From: Paracentrotus lividus
Taxonomy: Eukaryota > Echinodermata > Echinoidea > Camarodonta > Echinidae
Reading direction: 5' to 3'
Assembly (NCBI GenBank): GCA_940671915.1
Contig: CALNVZ010002974.1
Span: 16,975,540-17,039,539, forward strand
Length of the DNA stretch: 64,000 bases
Shown here: positions 1 through 12,700 of the stretch, piece after piece
Layout: every line of letters begins with the position of its first letter
How positions within the stretch are numbered: the first letter of the stretch is position 1
Notes under the pieces: model-generated
Seen by the model: the letters and a program-made list of their open reading frames with translations, nothing else
Told to the model about the DNA's origin: nothing
Database searches by the model: none
Position numbers and translations under genes: made by a program

Positions 1-344
1 AGAATCAGTAACATATTTCTACAATTTAGGTAACTTTTTTTAATTTATGTCAACATTATAGCCCGGATGTGGCTAGGTCCGTCGCTAGAGAAGTAACTGT
101 GTGGTCTTCTGACATATAAGACTTACTTAGGAAAGCTGTAAATGTTCTGCGCTACATGATGCCATTTGAAGGAAATTAGGGCCCGTTGTTGACATCGATG
201 ACATGATGTGTACGCCATTGGTAAACCATAGTCAGGATCGTGGAGGAGCTTTAAACTGTAACACAATCGATAGGGTTAACAATTTCAATATAATTACATT
301 CAAATGGTTCAAGTTGAAGTTATGATTAACCGTGCCTCAATAGT

Positions 345-1885
345 ACCAATACAATCTTACTCATGACCAGGTTCATGGGTTGATATATAATCTTACTTAT
401 GACCAACATTTCTTGAGAATTTAAGAAATAATATGATCTTTACATTATAAAAAAAATAAAGTGTTGATTAGTAGAAATATAATCTTACATAACCGTATGA
501 CATATATAGGTGATTAGATACAGTTCTTACTTATGACCAAGTTCATGGTGATAGTACAAATAAAGTCTTACTTAATTCATGGGAATAATAGAAGATAATA
601 CGCTTTACTTAAATAACCTTTTCACTGGTGATAGTAGAAATATAATTTTACTTTTGACATGGATGACTATCATGGGTGATTTAAATATAATCTTACTTAT
701 GAGCGAGTTTCATATATGAAGGTAGAAATTTAATCTTAATTTTTATCGAGATCATAAAATGATAATATGTATAACAGTCTTATTTATGACCGAGCCATTA
801 GAGAAATTACAGTCTTATTATAACTGAGTTCATGGTGTAGTAGATAAATAGTCTTACCTATGACTGAGTCATGGGTGATAGCAGAAATAAGTCTTATTAA
901 ATTAACGAGTTCATGGGTGATAGAGATAAATAGTCTTACCTATTGACTGAGTTCATGGCGGTGATAGCAGAAATACAGTCTTACTTTATGACCGAGTTCA
1001 TGGGTGAATAGCAGAAATATAGTCTTACTTTAATGACCGAGTTCATTGGTGATAGCAGGAAATATAGTCTTACTTTATGACCGAGTTCATGGTGATAGCA
1101 GAAATATAGTCTTACTTTATGACCGAGTTCATGGGTGATAGCTAGATAATAGTCTTACTTATGACCAGAGTTCATGGGTGATAGCAGAAATTATAGTCTT
1201 ACTTATTATGACCGAGTTCATGGGTGATAGCAGAAATATAGTCTTACTTTATGACCGAGTTCATGGTATGATAGCAGAAATATAGTCTTACTTTATGACC
1301 GAGTTCATGGGTGATTAGATAGATATAGTTATCTTACTTATTAGACCGAGTCAATGGTGATAGCAAAATATAGTTCTTACTTTATGACGAGTTCATGGTT
1401 TGAAGCAAAATATAGGTCTTACTTTATGACGAGTCATGGGTGATACAGAAATATAGTCTTATTTATGACCGAGTTCATGGGTGATAGAGTAAATATATCT
1501 TACTTTATGACCGAGTTCATGGGTTGATAGCAGATATAGTCTTACTTTATGACCGAGTTCATGGGTGATAGCAGAAATATAGTCTTACTTTATGACCGAG
1601 TTCCATGGTGTAAGCAGAAATATAGTCTTACTTATGACCGAGTTTATGGGTGATAGTAGATATATAGTCTTACTTATTACCAAATTCATGAGCGATATAA
1701 GAAAATAGTATGATCTTTACATTACAAAAAAAAAAAAAAAAACTAAATTGGTATGAGAGAAAAATAAAATCTTACTTATTACATAAACTGTATGACTTTC
1801 ATGGGTGATTTAAATATAGTCGTATTTTTTATGACCGAGTTCATGGGTGATAGTAGTAATATATTCTTACTTATGACCGAAGTTC
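345..1885. repeat. 43-bp tandem satellite array
   Basis: About 35 imperfect copies of a unit near 43 bp. The core reads TCTTACTTTATGACCGAGTT followed by CATGGGTGATAGCAGAAATA. Copies between about 950 and 1,660 are nearly identical apart from single-base insertions and deletions; copies at the edges are more diverged. The array is direct-repeat only, has no unique spacers and holds no coding region. The dense single-base indels could be true divergence or uncorrected long-read error. Confidence 0.9.
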
Positions 1886-1889
1886 ATGG

Positions 1890-2886
1890 GTAACAAGTTA
1901 ATGCCGCTTCCAAATCCATTCTCCTCGTTGATATTACATGATTTATATCTATTACAGATCGTTCCGAGTGGAGCCCTTCCTAACAGTCCAGTGTCTTTGT
2001 ATTTCCAAACCACGCAGTGTTCCACTTTCCATAAATCTTTCCTGTGAATGACATAATAGGAATTGGAAGACCAAAGATTACATGGAAAGATATGATAAAG
2101 AAAGAAAGCAGTAAATTTGTCTGAACGAGGTGGATGCTCAAGACAGAAAGTAGTGGAAGGAGGGAGTGTCATCAAGGCGCGAGTGTCCCTAAACATGTGA
2201 AAATCGAAATATGAAATAAAGATGATGATGATGATGAATGATAAAACACATGCAGTGATGTCACCAGCGCGGCGATTTTTGTCACGCCTGGGGGGGGGGG
2301 GAGGGGCGGAAGCACCCGAAAGTGAAAAAAAATAAAACCTCAAAATTCACATACTTCGCACATTATGCAGAAACTAATGGAAATGGTTGCGAGCGCGAAG
2401 CGCGAGCCGAAATTTTGCCTTATAATAACATTTAGCATGTATTTGACATTATATCTTACGTCTTTATTAGCTTCACAAGCTATCACTACATAAAAATATG
2501 TAAGCTTTAAAAAAAATCGAGGGGGAAAAATGGGGGGGACACGTCCCCCCGTCCCCCGGGATCGCCGCCAATGGATGTCACTCAGTGTTTAGACATTGAC
2601 GGGTGAGGGGGAATTACCGATGTAAAGTTTCCTCTAAATCATTTCAGCATTAGTATATATTTATATATTTGTTTTTTACCTACTTTAGTGCTGTATTTAC
2701 ATGTACAACTTCACTAATGTGGGCACTGCCATCCGCATTCCTGTTGGTCATTTTGTCTGCAGGGGGGGGGGTCAGAATAGAGACCTAAAATTGGATGTTT
2801 TACCCTCTTTTGTCTATACATGTTTGCTATTTCTCTCTGCCCCCCCCCCCCCATTAACATATCTTGTCAACAAAATCTATAATTTT
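1890..2886. other. Gene-free stretch with G/C homopolymers
   Basis: No convincing exon is seen. The stretch holds poly-G and poly-C tracts (2,290-2,305, 2,530-2,560, 2,760-2,772 and 2,840-2,853), a GATGAT run near 2,220, and a GC-rich patch at 2,385-2,412 built of repeated GCGCGA/GCGAGC words. Open frames here have low-complexity composition and no family resemblance. Confidence 0.6.
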
Positions 2887-4283
2887 ATTTTGCATAAAGG
2901 TTGTTCTACCGACAAACATAACAACACTTATTAGAACACTGAAGTTACCTTTGTTAAAAGCGTGCACTATCGTAATGAAGGGATTATCATCACTTCTGGA
3001 TTGAAATGAATTTGCCAGGACAGAGCTCTTTGACAAGTTCATATCCTTCAGCGTGTAAGTTCAAAATGTAGTTGACTCCATCAAGACCAGTCATCTACAT
3101 TACAAAATTATAAAAGAAGTCACGACACAATACTGTTAGATGAAAAGTCTTCGGGCTGAAGAACCGAAATCATGCTTTATTCGCCCATCAAAAAATTAGT
3201 GCAGGGCTTATGTCTGCTGTCAAGATGTGTTTCAAGTATATTCTTGCGCTTCATGTAGTCCTGCCTTATTACGGTTACGTTTGTTCTTCAGGTTGTGAAT
3301 TCAATTACCGTCAAGCATTTTGCTTCAGGTAGTTTGACTTTACATCAAGTAGCGTGCTTCGGATGTCTGACCTTACCGTCAAGTATTTGGCTTAAATGGT
3401 CTGACCTTCATTATGTATTTGCTACGATGGTAGACCAGTCATATTGTCTCGGTTGGTCCGACCTTACGTCAAGTATTGTTCTTGGTTGTCCGACCAATGC
3501 TACAGTAACAGACACTTACGTATGATCGTTTTTGTTGTTATCTCTTTATCTTCTATTTATATTTCTTACTGTATTTCTTTGTTTTACTGATAACGATATT
3601 GTCACTATTACACTGCTGGACTATGACGAAGGCTATCCTTGGGGTCGACCTACGAAAGAAATAATTTTTGGGGCAACCACGATCAACGTAAGTGTCTGTG
3701 GTTACTGTAGCATTACGTCAAGTATTAGGCTTTGTTTGTCCGACCTTATACCATTGTGCTTCCGATGGTGCGACCTTACCGTCAAGTATTTGTGCGTCGG
3801 ATGGTCCAACCTTAACAGTCATTTTTTTTTTTTACTTCGGTATTCCAACCTAACGCCAGTCTAAGTTGTGCTTTAGTTTATCAGTCTCAGTCAAGTCAGT
3901 GTTTCGTGCTTCACTGGCAGTTCAACCTACCGTCAAGTGATGTGTTTTGGAAGCCCGACCTTACCGTCAAAATTTGTTCTTCAGCTACAACGATCTTCAC
4001 AAGAGATAGTCTGACTTCAGATAGCAAGGAAGGCTCAGCGTATCTCATTGAAACCTAAGATAATTAGTTAATACATGCAAGAATACACAATTATGAAAGA
4101 ATAAATTAAAAAAAACTCAGTTGGAAGAAAAATATACGCTTTGTTACTTGATATTGTGTAATGAATTGTTCTAAAGAGAAACGGGAAAACTAAATGTGTA
4201 TAAAGTATTTGAATGGCATAGTGATCAAAATGTGCATCATGGGAATAGTCTCAGATCATCTGTCCTGGATTATTATTGCATCT
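2887..4283. repeat. Tandem duplication, copy A
   Basis: This block is repeated, with small differences, at 4,292-5,937. Both copies open with ATTTTGCATAAAGGTTGTTC and close with the segment ending CTCAGATCATCTGTCCTGG. Copy A contains a minisatellite of about 35 bp (units containing GACCTTACCGTCAAGTATT) that is interrupted by a small inverted-repeat element at 3,497-3,713. It lacks the 263-bp element found in copy B. No coding region is supported. Confidence 0.88.
3497..3713. mobile_element. MITE-like inverted-repeat element, family 1, copy 1
   Basis: The left end begins ATGCTACAGTAACAGACACT and the right end, reverse-complemented, begins ATGCTACAGTAACCACAGAC, so the element has terminal inverted repeats of about 25 bp over 217 bp. 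It splits the 35-bp minisatellite of copy A and has no counterpart in copy B, which marks it as an insertion. A related copy is at 6,211-6,482. No coding capacity is seen. Confidence 0.8.
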
Positions 4284-4706
4284 CTCTTTATTTTGCATAA
4301 AGGTTGTTCTACCGACAAACATAACAACACTTATTAGAACACTGAAGTTTACCTTGTTAAAAGCGTGGCACTATCGTAATGAAGGGGATTATCATCACTT
4401 TCTGGATTGAAATGAATTTGCCAGGCACAGAGCTCTTTGACAAGTTCATATCCTTCAGCGTGTAAGTTCAAATTGTAGTTGACTCCATCAAGACCAGTCA
4501 TCTACATTACAAAATATAAAAGAAGTCACGACACAATACTGTTAGAGTGAAAAGTCTTCGGGCTGAAGAACCGAAAATCATGCTTTATTCGCCCATCAAA
4601 AATTAGTGCAGGGCTATGTCTGCTGTCAAGGATTGTGTTTCAAGTATATTCTTGCGCTTCATGTAGTCCTGCCTTATACGGTTACGTCTTGTTCTTCAGG
4701 GTGGTG

Positions 4707-4969
4707 TTGCATAAAACTTTTTTTCTAACCTGAGTTTTCTCGGGTTAAAAACCTCAGCTTATGTAGACCTATTTCTTAGGTTATTCAACCTGAGTTTTAA
4801 AACTCCCTAAAAATTTATTGCATTAATACTTTTGAAAACTCTTGTATGTTTTTATGCAATGGAAAAAACCGTAAAAAATCCAGAAAAATATTGTTACCGG
4901 AGTTTTCGGACTTTAACCGGAGTTTTCAGATTTTAACCGGAAAAAACTCCGGTTAGAAGTTTTATGCAA
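4707..4969. mobile_element. MITE-like inverted-repeat element, family 2
   Basis: A 263-bp AT-rich insertion that starts TTGCATAAAACTT and ends AAGTTTTATGCAA, with further inverted matching (CTAACC and GGTTAG, then GAGTTTT and AAAACTC) giving inverted repeats of about 27 bp. It is absent from the equivalent site of copy A near 3,297, so it inserted after the duplication or was lost from copy A. It is non-autonomous and contains no open frame. Confidence 0.82.
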
Positions 4970-4979
4970 AAAAATTACC

Positions 4980-5470
4980 GTCAAGCATTTTGCTTCAGGT
5001 AGTTTGACTTTGACATCAAGTAGCGTGCTTCGGATGGTCTGACCTTACCGTCAAGTATTTGGCTTAAGATGGTCTGACCTTAATGTCATGTATTGTGCTA
5101 CGGATGGTCTGACCTTACTGTCATGTATTGTGCTACGGATGGTATGACCTTACTGTCATGTATTGTGCTACGGATGGTATGACCTTACTGTCATGTATTG
5201 TGCTACGGATGGTATGACCTTACTGTCATGTATTGTTCTTCGGTTGGTATGACCTTACTGTCATGTATTGTTCTTCGGTTGGTCCGACCTTACCGTCAAG
5301 TATTGTTCTTTGGTTGGTCCGACCTTACCGTCAAGTATTGTTCTCTGGTTGGTCCGACCTTACCGTCAAGTATTAGGCTTTGTTTGGTCCGACCTTATAC
5401 CATTGTGCTTCCGATGGTGCGACCTTACCGTCAAGTATTGTGCGTCGGATGGTCCAACCTTAACAGTCAT
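4980..5470. repeat. 35-bp minisatellite
   Basis: About 14 head-to-tail units of 34-35 bp, with the core GGTCTGACCTTACTGTCATG and variants with CCGACCTTACCGTCAAG. Neighbouring units are most alike, which suggests local expansion. A shorter, interrupted version lies in copy A at 3,300-3,500 and 3,714-3,815. Confidence 0.85.
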
Positions 5471-6210
5471 TTTTTTTTTTTACTTCGGGTATTCCAACCC
5501 TAACGCCAGTCTAAGTTGTGCTTTAGTTATTCAGTCCTAACAGTCAAGTCAGTGTTACGTGCTTCACTGGCAGTTCAACCTACCGTCAAGTGATGTGTTT
5601 TGGGAAGCCCGACCTTACCGTCAAATTTTGTTCTTCAGCTACAACGATCTTCACAAGAGATAGTCTGACTTCAGATAGCAAGGAAGGCTCAGCGTATCTC
5701 ATTGAAACCTAAGATAATTAGTGTAGATACATGCAAGAATACACAATTATGAAAGAATAAATTAAAAAGACTCAGTTTGGAAGAAAAATATACGCTTTGT
5801 TACTTGATATTGTGTAATGAATTGTTCTAAAGAGAAACGGGAAAACTAAATGTGTATAAAATGTATTTGAATTGGCATAGTGATCAAAATGTTGCATCAT
5901 GGGAATAGTCTCAGATCATCTGTCCTGGATTATTATGCCTTTATTAAACCACAATGATATGCATACGTTTAAATGTAAAGGAGTTGAAAAGCACCCAATG
6001 ACGAATGAAATTGCATTCTAAGGAGGCGTGAAAATTTCCGAGTTCTCAGTGTTGCATACAGGAAAAATGTTTTAAAAATTGCACATCGATATATTGAGAT
6101 CACTCAGCGAGGGAGTGAGAGAAATAGCTGATTTCAAACTCACTCAAACCCGAGCTCTTTATACCAGTCGATTAAGAGGATGGCAGCTGTGCCCCTTAAG
6201 CATGTATGTT

Positions 6211-6482
6211 ATGCTACAGTCACACAGACACTTACGTCTAGTTGATGATTTATCCTTATTTTATCGTCTATTCAATCACTTCTCATGTATTTCTTTAGAA
6301 ATATGTATTATTATTATTATTATTATTATTTTATTGGGTGAACGAAATTATCATTATTTCCACTCCTGACAATGACGGGAAGGCATCGGTGGAGATCCGC
6401 AGAATTTTTTTTTGTTTTTTTTTGTTTTTTGTGGACGCATGCCGGACGTAACTCAACGTAAGTGTTTGTGCGACAGTAGCAT
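6211..6482. mobile_element. MITE-like inverted-repeat element, family 1, copy 2
   Basis: This is a second, diverged copy of the 3,497-3,713 element. It begins ATGCTACAGTCACACAGACA and its other end, read on the opposite strand, begins ATGCTACTGTCGCACAAACA. The internal segments also match loosely. It lies in an intron of the metalloprotease gene, 18 bp from the donor of the exon at 6,501. Confidence 0.78.
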
Positions 6483-6500
6483 TGGGTGACCCCGACTTAC

Positions 6501-6748
6501 TATGTTCATCAATGCCAACGTGTAGTTCATTATATCTTCTCCGTGGAAACTGTTCATTTTATCATCCAGTACGAGGAACATCTCAATGTATCTATCTCCC
6601 CATTCTTGTTCATGTTCCCCTTCTTCTTGCCCAGCTGCCATATCAGCATACATAGGCCAAGGGTCTGAGACATTGCCCTCTTCTTGATAGCTATGCTCCC
6701 ATGAATGGGATGGTTGTGGGGCTGGATCTACGTCGTCATCTTCTAGTA
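6501..6748 (-). CDS. Exon with start of reprolysin catalytic domain
   Basis: The exon is bounded by an acceptor (TATATGTAG) and a consensus donor (GTAAGT). It starts in phase 1 and matches the donor at 7,336 (CACG, then GTGAAG). It encodes an acidic linker rich in Glu, Gln and Trp. The catalytic start follows: an Arg-Tyr-Ile-Glu strand, the LVLDDKM segment and the helix ending LALMNI. That pattern is the most diagnostic part of the gene and identifies the M12B family. Confidence 0.8.
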
Positions 6749-9700
6749 CTACATATATATATATATAATTAGTAAATAATAAAAAGATAAACAAAGAGCC
6801 AACATAATACTCATTTATATTATCTGGAAAGTTGGTTCCTTATGCAAAATCAGTCGAAATGCTTCACTAGTCAAAAAAACTGTTTTATCTTGAAATAAAA
6901 CTCGGTATATACCCAAAATCAAAATAATGTACACATGTTTATATTATACTATTTAATATTGTTTCGTATTAAAACAATAATTATGTTAAAATAAACAAAT
7001 ACGTGTATATCATATAATCATTGATATTGTTTAAACAGTATAGGCTCTATGTTTGTAATTGTCTTGAAAAAATAACGCCGTAAAAGTATGTCATTACTTA
7101 AAAAGCATTTTGCACGAATTAGCCGCCCCAAAAAAACAACAAACAAAACAAAACAAAAACAAAACAAAAAAGATTAAAAAAAAAAAAAAAAAAAAAAGGA
7201 ACTCTATACGTTCACAGAATGTTCGTTGTTATAAGTATTAGTTTCTGCCAAATTGACTTGTTTCGATATAGCTATAAGATATGTCCTCCTCTTGTGCCGT
7301 CCTCAGTGTCGCCGTCGGCATCATTCGAGTCTTCACCGTGGTGGTCGTAGTCGAAACTGGACGAAGCAGTTGACGTGTGTCCGATAGTGCGTTGACCTCT
7401 CTCTGATGAGCGTTTGTAGACGAGATGCGGTCGCTCTTCATAGAACTCATCCTCGTCGATCTCGCGACGGTAACGTGATGCATGGTGGTCTTTTAATGGA
7501 GAGATGTAGATGTCGCTGTCGTTATGGCTGATCATACCACGCTGGCAAGATAAACAATCAAACATCAGGAAAACAAGTGGGGTTTTTCAGATTTAATTTC
7601 GGAAGACGCACAATGACACATAACATCATATCAATATTAAGGATATCCCAAACTTTAACGAAAATGCCAAATACATTGTACCTATTGACATGTACATGAT
7701 GTACGACGTATTATGAAAGCGCGAGAAATGCAAACGTGCTTGGCCCTGCGCCCCTCCCCCCCCCCCACACACACAAAGAAACTAAAGAGTGCCCTTCCCT
7801 TTTCTGCCCCTCATTACAGCATTTTATTTCACATAGTATTTTCAACTTTATTCTTTCGTCTATTCAAAAGTAAAAAGTAAAAGGAATAACTTCGTTGACA
7901 ATATTTCTCAACAGATGGCATGACTTGGCAAAATATGTACTTGTTTTACATGTTCTGAATAAGCCTAAATGTTTGATAGTAAAATGAAAAAGAAAAAATA
8001 AATAATAAAATATATAAGTTGAGAGACGTCACCAGGACGTTGTCGCGTCTTCCTCGAAACTATACAAAATCTCATAAAAATGAACATTTTCGAATTTCCG
8101 CGACTCATGAGAGGAATTGGACAGGTCGGGAGACTCTGAAGACGTCGCGTCAACATCGCGGCGACGGTCTTCGTGACTCCAATGTGGCGAAACTAGTCTC
8201 GAACCCGTCTCATGGCCGGTGGGATACCCCGTGGACTACAATGTCTTACCAGGCCGTCACATGTAAAGAGCACCTGCTGAATTCACCGGGATGAGATTGA
8301 ATGAGTATAATAAAAGCATCCGACTTGTGATGTCTTACTGTAATACATTCCATCTGCCGAACTCGCTCTACGACCGAGCCTGCCTCAGAACACGTTGTTC
8401 GGTTGTAAAACGGACGTGATATGCTTGCCCAAATGCTTTGAATTACATTCACGTTGCGGGAGTGACTGGTTTGGAGTCTACGCTTCGTTTGCTGATCATC
8501 GATTCTGGCTCGATATATCTGGTCTTGTGAAGTCATAATCTGTTTGGCAAAAAGAAAGAAGAAACCACAAGATTGAATTAATACAGTGCCAGATATGAAG
8601 ATTCATTTCTAAAACTAGCTAAGAAGAAAGAAAGGAAAAGAGACGGAAATAGAGTACATAAAGAAGAAGAAAATCATGTACAATGTAAATGTACAGAGGT
8701 GGGCAAGAAGAAAAAAAAATAATCGCGGGTCAAAGCAAACCAAAATAAATCACCTCACAGTAGTATGGTAAATTGATGTAATAAAATAATGTAGAAATGC
8801 AGCCTATGCATTATTAAAATAGTCGTCTATCTTACCTCAATGTATTGATCTGTTCTATATGATTGATAGAATTACTATTGCCTTTAATAACTGTAAACAT
8901 AAAATTAGTCATGTGGTGCCTTAAAATTAGTCAAAACGCTTAATTTATTCATAAGTCCAGATCTAGTGACTTAATTTACGTCAGTTCCAGGACTAGTTTA
9001 AGTAAGTCATTTTACCAATATAAACATAATTTAACAATGACTTAGTATTACACTTGGTCAAAATGACTAACAATGAATATAGCCGATACAAATTGACTTA
9101 TTTACTGGTCGAGCTTAGCGGTCACGCGCACGTAACAGTGATTCGCGGTCAACCCGGACACATGCTGACTGTTAAAAAACAAACGAATCGAATATTGCAC
9201 TTAACGATTAGACTACTCTCAGATATGTTGAAATATTTTAAAGACAAGGATAGTTTATTCATATTCTATTTTTAACGCGAATCCTAACATAGAAGAAATT
9301 TGATGTTAAAGTATTGTAGCCCATATGCTCAATTCCCGTAGTTTATGTTATATCATGAATCTATATTGTAGTTTGCAGAACACCTCTATACTCGGAGGTG
9401 GTGAAGATTAGATATGTTATGATGATCGATAATATAGTTTCAATGATATCATTATTAATAATAAAGCAAAGATCTCTTGACGCACTAAAAAGAAAAAAAA
9501 AAAAAAAAAAAAAAAAAAATCGATAACAACAACCTTGGCCATGCGTCTCTATGAATTATATCGACAGTACCTTTTCCATTATATTATTCAAAAAAATAAA
9601 AAATACTCCTCAGTGCCCAAGCGTCTCGTTGTGTAGTGTGGTGAGAATAGACAGTGCGCTGGTGACTCGGTTTCGACTCCGCTATTCCTTGTGTTTTTTA

Positions 9701-12700
9701 CTTTTTTTTTTTATTTTTCTATAGATATATAATTTTTTTAATATAACCTAACCTAGTCTTGTTAAATAATTATTAAACAATTTCCACAGTCATATTTTTC
9801 GATTTAGCTGTCGCAAAGGATCTTGCGAATCGGAATTTTAATTTGTAAAAGATGAGGTGTGCAGCCCCCCCCAAAAAAAAAAAAAAAAAAAAATATAATA
9901 AATGAATAACATTTTTATTAAAATTATTTTTCATTAATTATTCATGCAGAAGCAGACTCTCATGGTATCTACAACTATCCTCAATCATAGACAGCAAGTT
10001 ACCAGAGGTTCAACAGAGTGCTAACTTTGCACAGTTCTAAAACCAGACACGAACCACGGTTAGCGCCCAGATTTTCATAGAAGTATCCTCAGAACACTTG
10101 CTGCTATCCTTTACGTAGATCATGTAACCATCGCATTCGTCCTTTTCCATGGATATCATAGCAATGGTATACACGTCAACATTGCTATCCTTTCTATAGA
10201 TTTTCAATTCCAAAATTATATACATACAATATACATTGTTTACCTTTTATCACTGATTCTTAACCAAGTAGATAAGCTGAGCTATTTGTTTAACTGTTCC
10301 TTGAAAGAGAAGGCATCAAAAAATTATTACTGAATGATTCAAAACGACCAACAGAGCTTTCCAGCTATGATCTAGTGTATTTTTCTTCATGTTCTAATTT
10401 GTATTGAATCTGTTGACTGAAATCATTTTATATAACGAATCTACTTTGAGGAGGGTATTGATATTATGATTAAATGGATTATTGCAAATTGAATGTCACA
10501 TTCATTTTTAGACTTTGCAATATTACATTGCTTGCGAGTAAATTATTATGTTATAGTATTATGTTCTACATATTTTTGTTTTGGTTTGTGTTAAGACACC
10601 TTTCAATTGGTGTGTCATGTACTTTGAAAGAGACTCAACAACTGCTCCCATTGAACAGCCTCTTTGTAACAAACAATTGACATCTTAAACTGATTTTTTT
10701 TTAATGATTTCTTTTAATTGAAGTATTTTTAAATTTTATGCACCACTAATCTTTGCCCAACACTGATTCACTGCTGGATATAGTTAGAGGCGGTCCGCAG
10801 GACTGAGATTAGTTAACTTTGCCCAAGCCGCAGCCAAGCAGTGTGGGAAACAGGTTCTAATATATTTGTGTATTAATAATATGTTTTTATAATCAATATT
10901 ATATATTATGTATGTTCATCTTTCTGCGATAAATAATGTAATATAAATATAATATAATAATAGATATATAATAGTAAACTAATCGAATGACTATTTTATA
11001 ATTCTAGTTAAAATTGAAAATCAAATAAATTCATTAAGGAATAAAGATAGATTTGTGAGAAGACAATATTTCATATTAATATGAATGCCCTTCCGGGATT
11101 TTATAATGCGAATTAATTCTTTATATTACTCTATGGCTTATTTGCAGAAACTCTTCAAGATATTCACTTGTATTGAAAATCAATGACGTTTCCGTCTAGA
11201 CGAGGTTTTTACAATCGCTGACTGGCGTACATTGGAATGGAACATTTGAAATTTTCTATGGGACCTAACTGCACACATTCTCATCACTGGCCATACAAAG
11301 AAACAAATTAAAGGAAATGTCCGAAGAGTTTTAGATATTTCAAGAATACTAGAAAATTTTATAGGAAGTGGTACTGGAAATATATAACCCATGAGACGCC
11401 CTTTCTAAGAGAATAATACTTGTCATCTTATAACACATCATAACTCCCGAAGCTCTGTTGGCAAAATTATCCAAGTGTACCTTCATTTTATCTTCAGTTT
11501 TATAGGAGTGTATTAGATTAAAAGATACAAAGATCTGTGTCTTTGAACACAATGAACATGGATGGTCATAGGTGATGTTGTTTACTCAAGACGAAAAAGG
11601 GGAGCAAACACTAAAACATAACCTATTTTAATTGGAAGCAACTAACAACCACGACTCCCATGCAAGACAAGTCGCATTGAATCAGCAAAGGATTCACGTT
11701 GAAATCGTCGTATGGACACGTATATTAAGACTTTACAGATATGAAAAGTTACCTTACTTTTGAGCTGGGGAATTATTGCTATTGTTTGCTGAATCCAAGA
11801 CAAAGCTTAATTCAGATACATCGCTATTTACTGCATTTATATTTTTTTTTTTTTTTTTTAGGTGCCTATCTGGGCATATTTTCATGTATTCGAACCTTTA
11901 TATTACACTGTACACGTACTTTGACATGTATTGAAATGAAATCATGCATAATGCAAGTATGTAAATGTACATATTCAGAAGCAATACGTACACTATGATT
12001 ATATTATTTGAAGTGAAGGTGATGATTGGGAATTCTTATGAAATTTGTATTAGACTTTTCCATTCTTCTCCATCCTGGTCTCTCTCTCCCTCTGTCCTCC
12101 CCTCTTGTTCTCCCTTCACTTTTACTCTTACTCTGTGTCTTCCTCACCCCCTCACTCTCTTCCTCCGATGCTATTTAAGTGTATTGGCCTCACAAATTTG
12201 CCTTTTAGTACAGTAATAACATTATGATGCCTTGACAGGCTATTTACTATGTAATCCTCATTACAACAATTCAGAGTATCTGCTATCATGATAATGTTAA
12301 CTATTATGCTATATATTTTTNNNNNNNNNNNNNNNNNNNNNNNNNNNNNNNNNNNNNNNNNNNNNNNNNNNNNNNNNNNNNNNNNNNNNNNNNNNNNNNN
12401 NNNNNNNNNNNNNNNNNNNNNNNNNNNNNNNNNNNNNNNNNNNNNNNNNNNNNNNNNNNNNNNNNNNNNNNNNNNNNNNNNNNNNNNNNNNNNNNNNNNN
12501 NNNNNNNNNNNNNNNNNNNNNNNNNNNNNNNNNNNNNNNNNNNNNNNNNNNNNNNNNNNNNNNNNNNNNNNNNNNNNNNNNNNNNNNNNNNNNNNNNNNN
12601 NNNNNNNNNNNNNNNNNNNNNNNNNNNNNNNNNNNNNNNNNNNNNNNNNNNNNNNNNNNNNNNNNNNNNNNNNNNNNNNNNNNNNNNNNNNNNNNNNNNN

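Larger units (their letters stand above)
4292..5937. repeat. Tandem duplication, copy B
   Basis: This is the second copy of the 2,887-4,283 block. It carries a 263-bp inverted-repeat insertion (4,707-4,969) absent from copy A and an uninterrupted, longer 35-bp minisatellite at about 4,980-5,470. One-base differences are spread along the two copies. The open frames over the minisatellite are repeat translations, not genes. Confidence 0.88.

Noticed and set aside
345..1885. CRISPR-like regular repeats
   Set aside because: The units are directly adjacent with no unique spacers, and the genome is eukaryotic; this is a satellite.
7238..7336. Stop codon at 7,272 as the true end of the metalloprotease gene
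   Set aside because: A good donor at 7,336 joins in phase to the exon at 6,501-6,748, whose reprolysin start proves that the gene continues.
9618..9693. Possible tRNA gene (A-box-like and B-box-like words)
   Set aside because: No cloverleaf can be folded with paired acceptor and anticodon stems; the match is limited to GGTTTCGACTCC and a weak A box.
10037..10225. Two-cysteine minus-strand frame as an extra metalloprotease exon
   Set aside because: Its acceptor would have to be entered in a phase that does not match exon 2, and no donor gives the phase required by exon 3.
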